Shown: positions 44,272-54,479 of the stretch, piece by piece
Position numbering within the stretch: position 1 is the first letter of the stretch
Layout of the letters: the number at the start of each line of letters is the position of its first letter
Assembly (NCBI GenBank): GCA_963680875.1
Contig: OY804577.1
Coordinates: forward strand, 107,891,906-107,955,905
Direction of reading: 5' to 3'
DNA length: 64,000 nucleotides
Source: Bathymodiolus brooksi
Lineage: Eukaryota; Mollusca; Bivalvia; Mytilida; Modiolidae
Notes under the pieces: model-generated
Told to the model about the DNA's origin: nothing
The model's input: the letters and a program-made list of their open reading frames with translations, nothing else
Databases searched by the model: none
Made by a program: the position numbers and the translations under genes

Positions 44272-46854
44272 CTATTCCAAACGAACGAAATCTGCACACT
44301 TGTCCCAAAACAAATCAATGTCAGCTTTTGTGCCATGTCTGGGATATTCTAAATATGTATATGTATTTATGAGATCTAACACGTCAACTGGTAGAGTTCT
44401 ATTGGCAATACTTTCAAGCATCACAACAAGAATCACTTTTCGCCCATTATGCAGTGATTCCATACGAGCAATATTTAACTCATACATACACCATTGACTA
44501 GCTAGAAAACTGTTTGATATAAATAGAACTGTTCTTTTGCTGCTGCGTATTCCTCTAGATATATTTAAAGCTATTGATTCTCCCGCCAAAAAATCTCTTT
44601 CATGAATGCAAGCATGTATGTTACGTTTAGTTTCGAATTCATCCAAGGCGCCCTGGCGTGCTATTTCATAATCTTCAGATGAATACGAAATAAATATGTC
44701 ATATTCAAATATTTGTTCATAACTATGTCCAATAGTCTTGTAAGGGATTTTAATTTTGGCTTTATGATATAAATATCGAATTTTCCACCGAAATTTATAC
44801 GATAAAATTCCACAAGTACATACAAGAACAAATGCACTTACTGCACTGACGCTTACAATAAAAGCAATCTTTGATTCACACTGGGAATTTAAGTGATCAA
44901 TTATGTGTAATATATCATTTAAATGGGTAATACTACCGTTACTATAGCTACATGGATATTTATCCCTTTTAATCAAATCCACCTTTGTAGTTTTCATCCA
45001 TTGTAGAAAGTCTATTGTTTCACAAGTACATAATAACACATTATCAGAGAGATCAACCTGGATAGTATGTGTACCCGCCAATCTATTTAGCTGTCGTCTG
45101 CTGGATTCTGATAATGTTTGTAATCTGTTGTTGGAGAGGTCTAAATATTTCAAGGTCTTTGTTTTATCGAGCTCAGCATCAATAGTGTGAATTTCATTTA
45201 ACCTTAAATTTACCCTTTCAATGTTTTCCATGTGATGGAATATATCTGGTTGAATACACTGTATGCGATTATTAGCTACGTCTAGCTCTTTCAGCGAAAT
45301 GAGGCTCGACAGACTGTCACTAAGACGACACTCCATATTCCCCAGCATGTTAGAAGACAGATCCAAATATTCTAATTTACTAAAATTTGAAAACGAATGC
45401 ATTTCGAGGTCAAAAATACGACTATTTGACATTTTGAAATGCACTAGATTTGGTCGAGCAGACGAGAAGTAGTATGGAATAATAGTACCCGGATTCCTGT
45501 TGTTTAAAGAGAGGTCCAAATATTTAAGATGATCATAGCGGTCTGTGTCATAACCAAAGTCTAGTACTTCTGACGAGTTTGTGAAGATCAACGATTTCAA
45601 TCGATATTGATGGTCATTAGTATAGCGCCGACGCCGACTTGAATTTGACGTTCGAAATTTGTTCATAAAAGTACAACTACTTTGTTCACCGGCGTCTAAC
45701 ATTTCTATCTGTCTGTTATATGAAAGTATCTGATATCTTATATCAAAACTGGACAAACAATTGTATCTTAAATTCAAGACTTTCAACGATGCTGGGAATG
45801 TGTCACATTCAGACAGGTAGGCAAAAGACAAACTATTTCCAACAATACTTATGTGTGTTAAGGAAGTTAATTTAGTCAAGTTGTATATGTCATTACCACA
45901 ATGAAATTTCTGTCTTATATCATTAGAAATATCATTAAGTATGAGAACAGACAAATTATGTAGGTTAGAAACGGATGCTGTTATGTTGAAAATCAAATCC
46001 TCCGCGTTTCCATTTGGCGCATTTGGTCCAAAGATAGCAAGTTTTTTCAAATGTTTTTGTGAGGCAACAAAATGTCTTGAAACTCTGCTATTCAGCATCG
46101 GAATGTAAATTACAAGATCTTCAAGTAAAGGCATATTTTTGAAATTTTCCATTTCAAGATAGCCATAATAGCACACAAATCCATTTATTAAATTTAAGGA
46201 TTTTGCACGATAATTTATTATATTAGAGGAGTTCACAGTTTTCCATTTCAATAACGCCGAATCTATTTCAAGTACTTCAACTGTCTGTAGGGAATCAACC
46301 TTCCCAAACGGCTGATTATCATCATACTTAACATCACATGGTATTGGACTAAATTTTGTATTCTCGGGTAACATAAATGTAAAACTAAGATGACTTAAAC
46401 TACTCAAACCTATCAACAACGAATCTAAAACGAGGTCTTTTTGTTCGTACAATAATGAATTACGGATAACCAGTTTTTGTAGATTCCTCAATCCGTGGAA
46501 TAAATTTGTTGGAATATATGCTAATGGATTGTCTGAAAGATCTAACTCACGAAGTTCCGTCATTCCGGCAAATGGAGTGGCAAATATTACTATGCTTATG
46601 TTATTCTTTGATAAATCTACACAATTTGCTATCTTTGGAAGTGTTGGGATAAACATCAGACCAATAGATGTACAATTAATGATGATGTCATCACCTTTAT
46701 CTATCATACGACAGCCACGTGTTAAGAACGAATTTCCATCGATGTTGGTAATGGTCTTCTCATAGGTGCCTGCAATTAACGCCACTACCTCGCACATCAT
46801 TACGTAAATGTAGGTCTTCATTTTTCTCTTCTGAACATTTAATTGATTGTTCAC
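44272..46854 (-). CDS. Toll-like receptor, single-exon coding region
   Basis: Up to 860 codons. Met12 (46821) is the likelier start: MKTYIYVMMCEVVALIAGTY is a good signal peptide and the context is AAAATGA. The ectodomain (about residues 30-655) is leucine-rich repeats with LxxLxLxxNxL cores (LRELDLSDNPLAYIPTNLF, LEYLDLSSNMLGNM, LKYLDLSNNRLQTL), closed by one LRR-CT cysteine cluster (LLCTCETIDFLQWM). One membrane helix lies at about 663-688 (IAFIVSVSAVSAFVLVCTCG). The TIR domain (about 717-858) has box 1 YDIFISYSSED, box 2 RDFLAGESIALNIS at about 753 and box 3 FWDKC at about 849. Canonical box 2 is RD-x2-PG; here the Pro is Ala. The layout is the single-cysteine-cluster TLR type. The role is pattern recognition at a membrane and TIR signalling, by family knowledge. 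The last 41 codons lie in the duplicated unit. Confidence 0.93.
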   Translation of the reverse strand: MNNQLNVQKRKMKTYIYVMMCEVVALIAGTYEKTITNIDGNSFLTRGCRMIDKGDDIIINCTSIGLMFIPTLPKIANCVDLSKNNISIVIFATPFAGMTELRELDLSDNPLAYIPTNLFHGLRNLQKLVIRNSLLYEQKDLVLDSLLIGLSSLSHLSFTFMLPENTKFSPIPCDVKYDDNQPFGKVDSLQTVEVLEIDSALLKWKTVNSSNIINYRAKSLNLINGFVCYYGYLEMENFKNMPLLEDLVIYIPMLNSRVSRHFVASQKHLKKLAIFGPNAPNGNAEDLIFNITASVSNLHNLSVLILNDISNDIRQKFHCGNDIYNLTKLTSLTHISIVGNSLSFAYLSECDTFPASLKVLNLRYNCLSSFDIRYQILSYNRQIEMLDAGEQSSCTFMNKFRTSNSSRRRRYTNDHQYRLKSLIFTNSSEVLDFGYDTDRYDHLKYLDLSLNNRNPGTIIPYYFSSARPNLVHFKMSNSRIFDLEMHSFSNFSKLEYLDLSSNMLGNMECRLSDSLSSLISLKELDVANNRIQCIQPDIFHHMENIERVNLRLNEIHTIDAELDKTKTLKYLDLSNNRLQTLSESSRRQLNRLAGTHTIQVDLSDNVLLCTCETIDFLQWMKTTKVDLIKRDKYPCSYSNGSITHLNDILHIIDHLNSQCESKIAFIVSVSAVSAFVLVCTCGILSYKFRWKIRYLYHKAKIKIPYKTIGHSYEQIFEYDIFISYSSEDYEIARQGALDEFETKRNIHACIHERDFLAGESIALNISRGIRSSKRTVLFISNSFLASQWCMYELNIARMESLHNGRKVILVVMLESIANRTLPVDVLDLINTYTYLEYPRHGTKADIDLFWDKCADFVRLE

Positions 46855-47123
46855 TTTAGCAATATTTCATCTATATTTGAACATTTAAGTTAACGACAAT
46901 AGAATCGTTATGTATATTGTACTACGGTGGGTTTTTTCTGTAGTAACTGGTATTCTTGTTGCCTGTAATATATAATGCATTCTTTGCTTTATTTCGACCA
47001 AATATAGTATACCGATGTTAAAAGGATTCGATCACAGTAAAAAGTGAGAAAAAAAATAAATACCACACTGTCGGAACAGTTCCCAAAGCCAATAACAAGA
47101 TAGTAGAAAGAGGTACAATTGAG
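46855..47123. promoter_or_regulatory. Upstream region of the TLR gene
   Basis: About 270 bases between the receptor start and a minisatellite. I see no clear TATA box or kappa-B site by eye. A short ORF-free AT-rich stretch is all I can describe. Confidence 0.25.
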
Positions 47124-47760
47124 ACCCCTAACAAACAGTAAACTATCTTATAAGACCCCTAACACACAGTAAACTATCTTATAAGACCCCTAACACACAG
47201 TAAACTATCTTATAAGACCCCTAACACACAGTAAACTATCTTATAAGACCCCTAACACACAGTAAACTGTCTTACAACACCCCTAACACACAGTAAACTA
47301 TCTTATAAGACCCCTAACACACAGTAAACTGTCTTACAAGACCCCTAACACACAGTAAACTATCCTATAAGACCCCTAACACATCGTAAACTATCTTACA
47401 AGACCCCTAACACACAGTAAACTATCTTACAAGACCCCTAACACACAGTAAACTATCTTATAAGACCCCTAACACACAGTAAACTATCTTATAAGACCCC
47501 TAACACACAGTAAACTATCTTACAAGACCCCTAACACACAGTAAACTATCTTATAAGACCCCTAACACACAGTAAACTATCTTATAAGACCCCTAACACA
47601 CAGTAAACTATCTTAAAAGACCCCTAACACACAGTAAACTATCTTATAAGACCCCTAACACACAGTAAACTATCTTATAAAATATATATTGACCATCAGA
47701 CAATAGACCCTAACACACAGTAAACTATCTTATAAAATATATATTGACCATCAGACAATA
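47124..47760. repeat. 31-bp minisatellite, 18 copies, with two longer units
   Basis: ACCCCTAACACACAGTAAAC followed by TATCTTATAAG recurs every 31 bp from 47124 to 47680. It then changes into two longer units in which AATATATATTGACCATCAGA is inserted (about 47680-47760). Minor variants have CTGTCTTACAA or CATCG. Confidence 0.95.
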
Positions 47761-47794
47761 ATTGTGTCTAGTTTGTTGTTTTGAGCTATTGGTG

Positions 47795-47860
47795 TCTTTC
47801 GTCACTTTCAGCATTTTTTTCAGCTACATGTATATCGTGGGAAAGGTGGGGGAGACCCCT
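47795..47860 (-). repeat. Degenerate SINE family 1 tail
   Basis: GGTGTCTTTCGTCACTTTCA followed by TTTCAGCTACATG and TATCGTGGG resembles the inverted SINE tail with an interruption. Confidence 0.35.
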
Positions 47861-47939
47861 AACAGTTTTAACAAACTGACCGGTTAAATCAGTGACATTT
47901 GGGCAATTGTTTTGAACCGTAAACATGATTAGCGTGAAC

Positions 47940-48200
47940 CCTCGTTACTAGAGTAACACGACGAGTACCTTTAGTGGAGCAGAAACTGTTTACCCTTCCG
48001 GATCATCTGAGTTCATTCCCGGTTTTAATGGGATCCGTGTTGCTCAATCTTTAGTTTTCTTAGGTGTTGTTTTGGAGACCATTGTTTGGTCATTGTATTG
48101 TCTGTCCTTCAATTTACCGATTCTGCTTACCCCTATGCTATCTTTAAACTTTTCTTATGCTTGTGGTCAAAGGTCAGAATTCAACAATACTGTTCATTTC
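47940..48200 (+). repeat. Dispersed repeat family C, plus orientation
   Basis: Contains CCTTCCGGATCATCTGAGTT, GTTTTAATGGGATCCGTGTT and TTTAGTTTTCTTAGGTGTTG, the family C block order in forward sense, continuing to TCAATTTACCGATTCTGC. The 91-codon frame at 48072 is part of the repeat. Confidence 0.65.
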
Positions 48201-48929
48201 TCCATCCATGCCAACTTATCGTTCTTGTTTGAGATGTCAATGTGTATCCCTCGCTGTTCATATGTTTATGCACAATTCTGGCATATGATCTTCAAGTCCA
48301 AGACCGTTTATCAGTTGAATTTTACACTTACATTTTTAAGAATCTAAAAGCAAAAATACAATCGAAATCGAACTAAAAATTCTAAAGTTTTGGGAGTTGG
48401 TCCCATTTGATATTGGAAACGGTAAGGGTCATAAACAAAATTGGCATAGTAACTGGAGAGAATTTTATTAGGAAAATAAAGAATAAGATCATGAAATTGG
48501 TTTTTAATATAAACGGTCCACGTACAAACGCAGAAAACATCCCTTTGACACCTTGGACCTCTTGTTTTAGTGGTGGATTTCCGACCACAAACGAACTTTG
48601 AATGTTCGTACAAAGTTCGGCTCCAATAAAATCATCGGTAAACAGGAGCGAGTGTTGTAAACAATTTTGGAAGTAAATTAACTAAGGAATCTTCAACATA
48701 TATAGTATCAGAGATAAATATTAAAATATGAGATAATAACGAGGGACGAACGACAAGAGATCAACGAAAATGCACATGGATTATGACAATGTGGGTTTAA
48801 ATACGTCACGAGAAGAAACATGTTTGTATTGTCAATAATCAAAAGTCATTAGTTCTGTTGTGTCTTTCAGGCTAACTCAAGCAGTTTTGCTTGGTCAATA
48901 AACATGAAAAAACTGCTAGACGTAGTAAT
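48201..48929. other. Non-coding stretch
   Basis: Overlapping open frames on both strands between 48344 and 48613 have no recognisable motif. I see no gene or repeat here. Confidence 0.3.
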
Positions 48930-49051
48930 TGTTTGGCTAATCTCAATTGAGATTAGACTTCCGAATACATTTTCTGTTCTGTCTCCAGCTTAGATACAAA
49001 ACGGAAAATATCTTCGGAATTCTAATCTCAACGAGAATACTGTTTGGCTAA
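48930..49051. mobile_element. 100-bp micro-foldback with 11-bp target duplication
   Basis: TGTTTGGCTAA occurs at 48930-48940 and again at 49041-49051. Between them, TCTCAATTGAGATTAGACTT and CCGAATACATTTTC pair with the inverse of GAAAATATCTTCGGAATTCT and AATCTCAACGAGA. No coding capacity. Confidence 0.6.
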
Positions 49052-49608
49052 AACTAAGTTTCACCTTACCTTACATTCTCTTCACAAATACGTATTAATT
49101 CTACACTTTTCTAAACATTTAGTTTATCAATAAATATCATATGATGGTTCTATATTTAGATAAGGAAGTAATATCTAGTAAAAGATAAACATAACGGAAA
49201 ATCCCATTAAGGAAATATTTCCGATCACTTCATTTGTGTAATCGTTATATCCTTTTCTCTTTTTTAACTTTAACTATAACAAATTTAAGAGTATGACAAG
49301 ATACAAAATATTCCAATCAAAATCGGTATTCATCAGTTCTTAAATAAAATCAAACAAAAATATCACACTGTTGGAACAGTTTAAAAATACTCTTAGAAAA
49401 TGGTAGAAAGAGGAAAAATCGACTATATCTAAAACATCATATGGACCATAAGAGTTACGGTTCCGCAGCTAGCCCATCATAAGACATAATAAGGAAACAA
49501 TAGTCAATTTTGACCCAAAATCTAAACCATGCCAATACCATCTTTCGTCATCTGCACACAAAAACATGTGACAGAATACTTTTCAACATGGTATTGGGAA
49601 TAAATAAT
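49052..49608. other. Non-coding stretch 3' of the F-box gene
   Basis: AT-rich, with no gene or repeat that I can support. The phrase ACACTGT(T/C)GGAACAGTT at about 49364 also occurs at about 47066. Confidence 0.3.
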
Positions 49609-49614
49609 TTTATT
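49609..49614 (-). terminator. Candidate polyadenylation signal of the F-box gene
   Basis: AATAAA on the minus strand about 37 bases past the stop, next to a T-rich stretch. Confidence 0.4.
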
Positions 49615-49650
49615 TAATAAAAAAAAAAAACATTAACGAAAATCAAAAAA

Positions 49651-51501
49651 TCATAAACTATTGTATGATTGATGAAGTGATATGACACAACCTACAGTTG
49701 ACATTCGTCTATACGATTGCAATGCAATCTTTTCAGGATCACAATTTGATATAAAATCTTTAATATCTTTCAAAGATAACGCTGTTGAATCATCAAGGTA
49801 TAAATCAAGTTGTTCTAGTTGGGTACATGATAATAAAACTTGGCCCAAAGCATCAATTGTAATAAAATGATTCAGAGAAAAATGTAGTCGTTTTAAATGT
49901 TTACCATATTCCACCATTGCATACAGGGATTCATTGGTGAAATTAGTTACTTCATTTTCTTTAAGTCCGAAACATACTAGTAACTGAAGATTGTTACAGT
50001 TTCTCAAAATCTGAACAATTCCTAAATCAATGTTCTCCTTTGCCCATCCTGAAATTCGAAGTTCGTTCAAATCTGGACAAAATATGGACAGCTGCAGAAA
50101 AGAATCGGTTCTCATTTTTTCGCAACAGGAGAAATGCAAAGTTTGTATATGAGAATGAGTATTCAATCGTTTCTCAAAGTAATTTCTATTAGTATTTATG
50201 GTTGTTCCATCAGTTTCGTTATCGCTATTGTACATGTATGTACAGGTTTCTGAAGAAAAGTTGGTTCCGTCCAAAACACCTAATGATAAGTCACAAATAT
50301 TTATACAGGAACTAAAGCTAGCATGTTTTAACCATTTACATCCCACAAGCAAGTGACTAACCCCATTGCCAGTTATTTTTGGACAATCATTAAAATTGAC
50401 CCTCTCTAGAAATACGCAATGTTTTGCTAGTCCAATCAAGTAGGAGTCGTTAATATCACATATTTTCTCCATCTTCAGGATCCTTATATTTGAGCATAAG
50501 ATGCCTAATGGTGTCAGGATGCTAGCATCAACATACGGGTGACAGTTGACATTGAGACTCCTCAAATCCCTACACCCTTCAGCAATATATCCTATGCCGG
50601 TATTGGTGACCTGGCAACAGTCGGTCGGTGTGAAGTCATTAATTTGTAAATTTTGTAACTGTTTACTTTTCTGTGCTATGTAATGCATTCCTTTATCAGT
50701 TATATTTTTACACTTTGAAACTGAGAGTGTTTTGAGATATGGTGAATTGTCCGCCACAATTTTCAACGTTTCGTCATCTACACCTGTGCGGTGTAGTGTA
50801 AGTGATCTTAAATTACTCCATCGCATGCTGGAGAATGCAACATTTGTGATGGCACTACATCTACTAAGGTTTAATTCAACTAGATCCCGGTTTCTTTCTA
50901 ACAATGTTTGTATGGCTATATCTAAATAAATATCTCCACAGCTGACAGTCACGTGGGTAAGAATGGTTGTGTTTTTAAATAATACCTGAAACACGTACGG
51001 CATCAACTTTAATTGGGTAGAATGGTTACAAAAGAAGTGACGTAGATGAAAACGTCTAAGTTTTTTCAATCCATTGCATAACGAGATAACATCAGTTAAC
51101 CTATCAAATTTAGTAACGTCAAGTTTGAAAGTTTCGAGGTCAGCGAAGCACTGTAGAATGTTCCGTAATTGATCAAAGTTATCATCGTCATACATTCGCA
51201 AGTGTAGAATTTTTAACTCCGTGAAAAGTTCTGGTTGGAACTTTGTAAAGAAGCAAGTAGTCTTTGTTCTTAGTTGATGGACCTTAGCAGCGTTTTTCTG
51301 TAATAAATTGTCCAATTTCTCTTTTGGCATTGACAAAAACAGTCCATAGTGGTATAGATCTAAGTTTTTCCATATAATCTGTGAGGATGATAATTCTTTC
51401 CATCTTTTAGACACTTGTTTAATAGTTGTTATAATAAATGGTTGTGGTAGATATGTGAAAATCTCCAGAATAATTTCTGTTGGTAAGTCGGTGATATTCA
51501 T
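49651..51501 (-). CDS. F-box and leucine-rich-repeat protein (FBXL type)
   Basis: 616 codons from MNITDLPTEIILEIFTYLPQ. The open frame extends 42 codons further upstream, but a splice acceptor (AAACTTTCAG) lies 9 bases before this ATG and the extra codons come from SINE-containing intron, so I choose the start at 51501. The F-box is at residues 1-50 (LPTEIILEIFTYL, VSKRWKELSSSQIIWKNLDL). Then come cysteine-type LRRs of about 25 residues (LVELNLSRCSAITNVAFSSM, LKTLSVSKCKNITDKGMHYI, LERVNFNDCPKITGNGVSHL). About residues 420-460 include an Asn/Thr-rich insert. FBXL proteins bind SKP1 through the F-box and present substrates on the LRR to a cullin-1 ubiquitin ligase. The particular orthologue is not identifiable by eye. 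The coding region is in one exon and intact. Confidence 0.9.
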   Translation of the reverse strand: MNITDLPTEIILEIFTYLPQPFIITTIKQVSKRWKELSSSQIIWKNLDLYHYGLFLSMPKEKLDNLLQKNAAKVHQLRTKTTCFFTKFQPELFTELKILHLRMYDDDNFDQLRNILQCFADLETFKLDVTKFDRLTDVISLCNGLKKLRRFHLRHFFCNHSTQLKLMPYVFQVLFKNTTILTHVTVSCGDIYLDIAIQTLLERNRDLVELNLSRCSAITNVAFSSMRWSNLRSLTLHRTGVDDETLKIVADNSPYLKTLSVSKCKNITDKGMHYIAQKSKQLQNLQINDFTPTDCCQVTNTGIGYIAEGCRDLRSLNVNCHPYVDASILTPLGILCSNIRILKMEKICDINDSYLIGLAKHCVFLERVNFNDCPKITGNGVSHLLVGCKWLKHASFSSCINICDLSLGVLDGTNFSSETCTYMYNSDNETDGTTINTNRNYFEKRLNTHSHIQTLHFSCCEKMRTDSFLQLSIFCPDLNELRISGWAKENIDLGIVQILRNCNNLQLLVCFGLKENEVTNFTNESLYAMVEYGKHLKRLHFSLNHFITIDALGQVLLSCTQLEQLDLYLDDSTALSLKDIKDFISNCDPEKIALQSYRRMSTVGCVISLHQSYNSL

Positions 51502-51562
51502 TTTTTCAGCTGAAAGTTTAAAAAGAAACAATGATAGATTTGCATATACATGTATATAATGG

Positions 51563-51772
51563 GCCGTCGTGGTCGTGATAGTATGGTAGTTGGATTTACA
51601 ACTGCCTATGCAATCAGTGCATATCACAACTAACGTTGTGAGTTCGAATCCCCTTCATAACGAGGTGTACTCGATACAATATTATGTGATAAAGTTGTCT
51701 GGGACATGCGACAAGTCGGTGGTTTTCTCCGGGTACCTTTGTTGTGGCGTTTAACATCATAAATCTAAACCA
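51563..51772 (+). repeat. SINE family 1 in the 5' intron of the F-box gene
   Basis: Head GGTCGTGATAGTATGGTAGT, box B GAGTTCGAATCCCC, body GTGTACTCGATACAATATTA, GACAAGTCGGTGGTTTTCTC. The tail is shortened (GGCGTTTAACATCATAAATC). Antisense to the gene. Confidence 0.75.
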
Positions 51773-51851
51773 AACCTAGATTTGTAAATACTTATTATTA
51801 GTTGTACGATTCACAAGATCAATGGAAAGAAAATGGAGTCAATAATACTGA

Positions 51852-53117
51852 AAAGAGAGGGCTTTCAATTATATTAAAAAGAGAGGGCTTCCAATGATAT
51901 TAAAAAGAGAGGGATTCCATTGATACTAAAAAGAGAGGGCTTCCAATGATATTAAAAAGAGAGGGCTTCCAATGATACTAAAAAGAGAGGGATTTCAATG
52001 ATACTAAAAAGAGAGGGCTTCCAATGATATTAAAAAGAGAGGGCTTCCATTGATACTAAAAAGAGAGGGCTTCCAATGATACTAAAAAGAGAGGGCTTCC
52101 AATTATATTAAAAAGAGAGGGCTTCCAATGATATTAAAAAGAGAGGGCTTCCAATGATACTAAAAAGAGAGGGATTTCAATGATACTAAAAAGAGAGGGA
52201 TTTAAATGATATTAAAAAGAGGGGGATTTCAATGATATTAAAAAGAGAGGGCTTCCAATGATATTAAAAAGAGAGGGCTTCCAATGATATTAAAAAGAGA
52301 GGGCTTCCAATGATACTAAAAAGAGAGGGATTTCAATGATATTAAAAAGAGAGGGCTTCCAATGATATTAAAAAGAGAGGGCTTCCAATGATATTAAAAA
52401 GAGAGGGCTTCCAATGATACTAAAAAGAGAGGGATTTCAATGATATTAAAAAGAGAGGGCTTCCAATGATATTAAAAAGAGAGGGCTTACAATGATACTA
52501 AAAAGAGAGGGATTTCAATGATATTAAAAATAGAGGGATTTCAATGATATTAAAAAGAGAGGGATTTCAATGATATTAATAAGAGAGGGATTTCAATGAT
52601 ACTAAAAAGAGAGGGCTTCCAATGATATTAAAAAGAGAGGGATTTCAATGATACTAAAAAGAGAGGGCTTCCAATGATACTAAAAGAGAGGGCTTCCAAT
52701 GATACTAAAATGAGAGGGATTCCAATGATATTAAAAGGAGAGGGATTTCAATGATATTAAAAGGAGAGGGATTTCAATGATATTAAAAAGAGAGGGATTT
52801 CAATGATACTAAAAAGAGAGGGCTTTCAATGATATTAAAAGGAGAGGGATTTCAATGATATTAAAAAGAGAGGGATTCCAATGATATTAAAAGGAGAGGG
52901 ATTTCAATGATATTAAAAAGAGAGGGACTTCAATGATACTAAAAAGAGAGGGCTTCCAATGATATTAAAAAGAGAGGGCTTCCAATGATATTAAAAAGAG
53001 AGGGCTTCCAATGATATTAAAAAGAGAGGGCTTCCAATGATACTAAAAAGAGAGGGCTTCCAATGATATTAAAAGGAGAGGGATTTCAATGATACTAAAA
53101 AGAGAGGGCTTCCAATC
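51852..53117. repeat. 26-bp minisatellite, about 48 copies
   Basis: AAAAAGAGAGGGCTTCCAAT followed by GATATT recurs every 26 bp over about 1.27 kb. Two main variants, GCTTCCAATG and GATTTCAATG, with ATATT or ATACT ends, are interleaved. The array is highly purine-biased on the plus strand (AAAAAGAGAGGG). Confidence 0.95.
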
Positions 53118-53235
53118 CAACAATCTGTAAACAAATCAAGTTACTTTTTCGTGAACGGTTTTCACTTTAAATATTGGATTATTAATGGATGAAGGACTAC
53201 CTAATGGCTTCTCCACCCCATGATGTATTGGATAT

Positions 53236-53513
53236 ACATAGGTTGTTCAATACCCAGTTATAGTATATGAAAAAGAATGCCTTGAGGTGAAGCCGATGAT
53301 GCATTCTTTTTCATATACTAATGACCAGGTATTGTATAATGAATTTAGCCCATACTTTCTTTGTCGAGTGTCATGATTACCAATTATTACTAATTTAGGC
53401 AGTCTAAGCAAGATTAGATTGAATGCGTATCAGCTCAAAAGCATTTCCTTCAATTACAACATATGTGGTATATGAAAAATATTCAATAACAAAAGACAAA
53501 GAAAGTATGGGCT
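53236..53513. repeat. Two adjoining inverted repeats
   Basis: 53238-53335: AGTATATGAAAAAGAATGC pairs with GCATTCTTTTTCATATACT, and the arms extend to CAATACC / GGTATTG. 53347-53365 AGCCCATACTTTCTTTGTC pairs perfectly with GACAAAGAAAGTATGGGCT at 53495-53513, spaced by 129 bases. Probably a small decayed foldback element. Confidence 0.7.
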
Positions 53514-53865
53514 AATAGACACTATACATCGACTATTGTCAGTCATGGTGATTGTCTTATCAAACTTCCATCAGGAATAATATTACCAAGTGTAGAATAT
53601 ATGTAGTATACATAGGGATTTTGGGTATTTCGTGTGATGCTTGTTACTGGCACTTGTGAATTGGATGAAACTTCGAAAATAAATGGAAATCATGTCACCA
53701 CTTGCCATAGATATGCACACTGTCACTGGTAATGCAGGCTTCAAATTGGATTATCTTATGTCGACATCCTGGCATTTGGGAATTGAAGGTGAAGCCAGTG
53801 AGTATCATTCGGATTTTACACCAAAATAATGTTGTACTCAATTCATTTCAACTAAAACAGAACAT
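53514..53865. other. Non-coding stretch
   Basis: I see nothing here that I can support. Confidence 0.3.
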
Positions 53866-53998
53866 ACTATCAACCAAAAACTGAACCAACTTTGAACCAA
53901 AACTGAACCAACTTTGAACCAAAACTGTACCAACTTTTAACCAATATTAAACCAACTTTCAACCAAAACTGAATCACTTTTTAACCAAAACTGTACCA
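53866..53998. repeat. Degenerate 20-bp tandem repeat
   Basis: ACCAAAACTGAACCAACTTT-like units, about six copies, with ACTGTACC and AATATTAAACC variants, ending at the SINE at 53998. Confidence 0.7.
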
Positions 53999-54362
53999 AA
54001 ACAGTGACTTGCGACAGATCGATGATTTTCTCTGGGTACTCCGGTTTCCTCCACTAATAAAACTGACTGCCACGTTATAACTGAAATATTATTGAAAGTG
54101 GCATTAAACACTATAAACCAACTGCATTAGAATACAACATTATGGCTCAAACAAATACATTATGAATATCAAAACAGTATAAGGTTAGGGTTATGGTGTT
54201 TAATGCCACTTTCAACAATATTTCAGCGGTTAGTTTTATTGGTGGAGGAAACCAGAGTATCTGGAGAAAACCATCGACCTGCGGCACATCACTATCATAT
54301 AATGTCATATAACTCACAACATTAGTGGTGATAGGCACTGATTCTAAACAGTTACAACCACA
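53998..54362. repeat. Two SINE family 1 copies, head to head by their tails
   Basis: 53998-54122 is plus (GTGACTTGCGACAGATCG, ACTGAAATATTATTGAAAG, tail TATAAACCA). 54184-54362 is minus (tail GGTTAGGGTTATGGTGTTTA, body, TGATAGGCACTGATT). The GGTTAGGGTTATGG tail looks telomere-like by chance. Confidence 0.7.
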
Positions 54363-54479
54363 AAAATACAACATAACACAAATTTTTTATACAACAAAAA
54401 ATATGTGATGTGAGAATTTTTAAACTTTTAAATCTTTTTAGCATTAGCATTTATTTTTCATACAGACCTTTTCATTTGG

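Larger units (their letters stand above)
37874..44394. repeat. Tandem duplication, unit B (6521 bp)
   Basis: Direct copy of 31351-37873. Equivalent positions differ by 6523 at the left and 6521 from about 33384 onward. At its right edge the sequence continues without break into the receptor coding region, so unit B's right border is the original arrangement and unit A's left border (in a SINE) is the other original flank. It contains the same repeats as unit A: SINE 2 pieces at about 38250 and 38697, the foldback element at 39991-40714, family C at 41861-42321, and SINE 1 at 43062-43307 and 43901-44106. Confidence 0.97.

Noticed and set aside
31351..44394. Duplication explained as two uncollapsed alleles
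   Set aside because: Not fully excluded, but alleles in mussels usually differ much more than the roughly 0.2 percent seen here, and the join lies in a coding region with a clean end-to-end junction. Read depth would decide.
48072..48347. 91-codon frame
   Set aside because: Made of repeat family C, which is open by chance in many copies.
51502..51627. 42-codon N-terminal extension of the F-box protein
   Set aside because: It crosses a splice acceptor and enters SINE-containing intron DNA.
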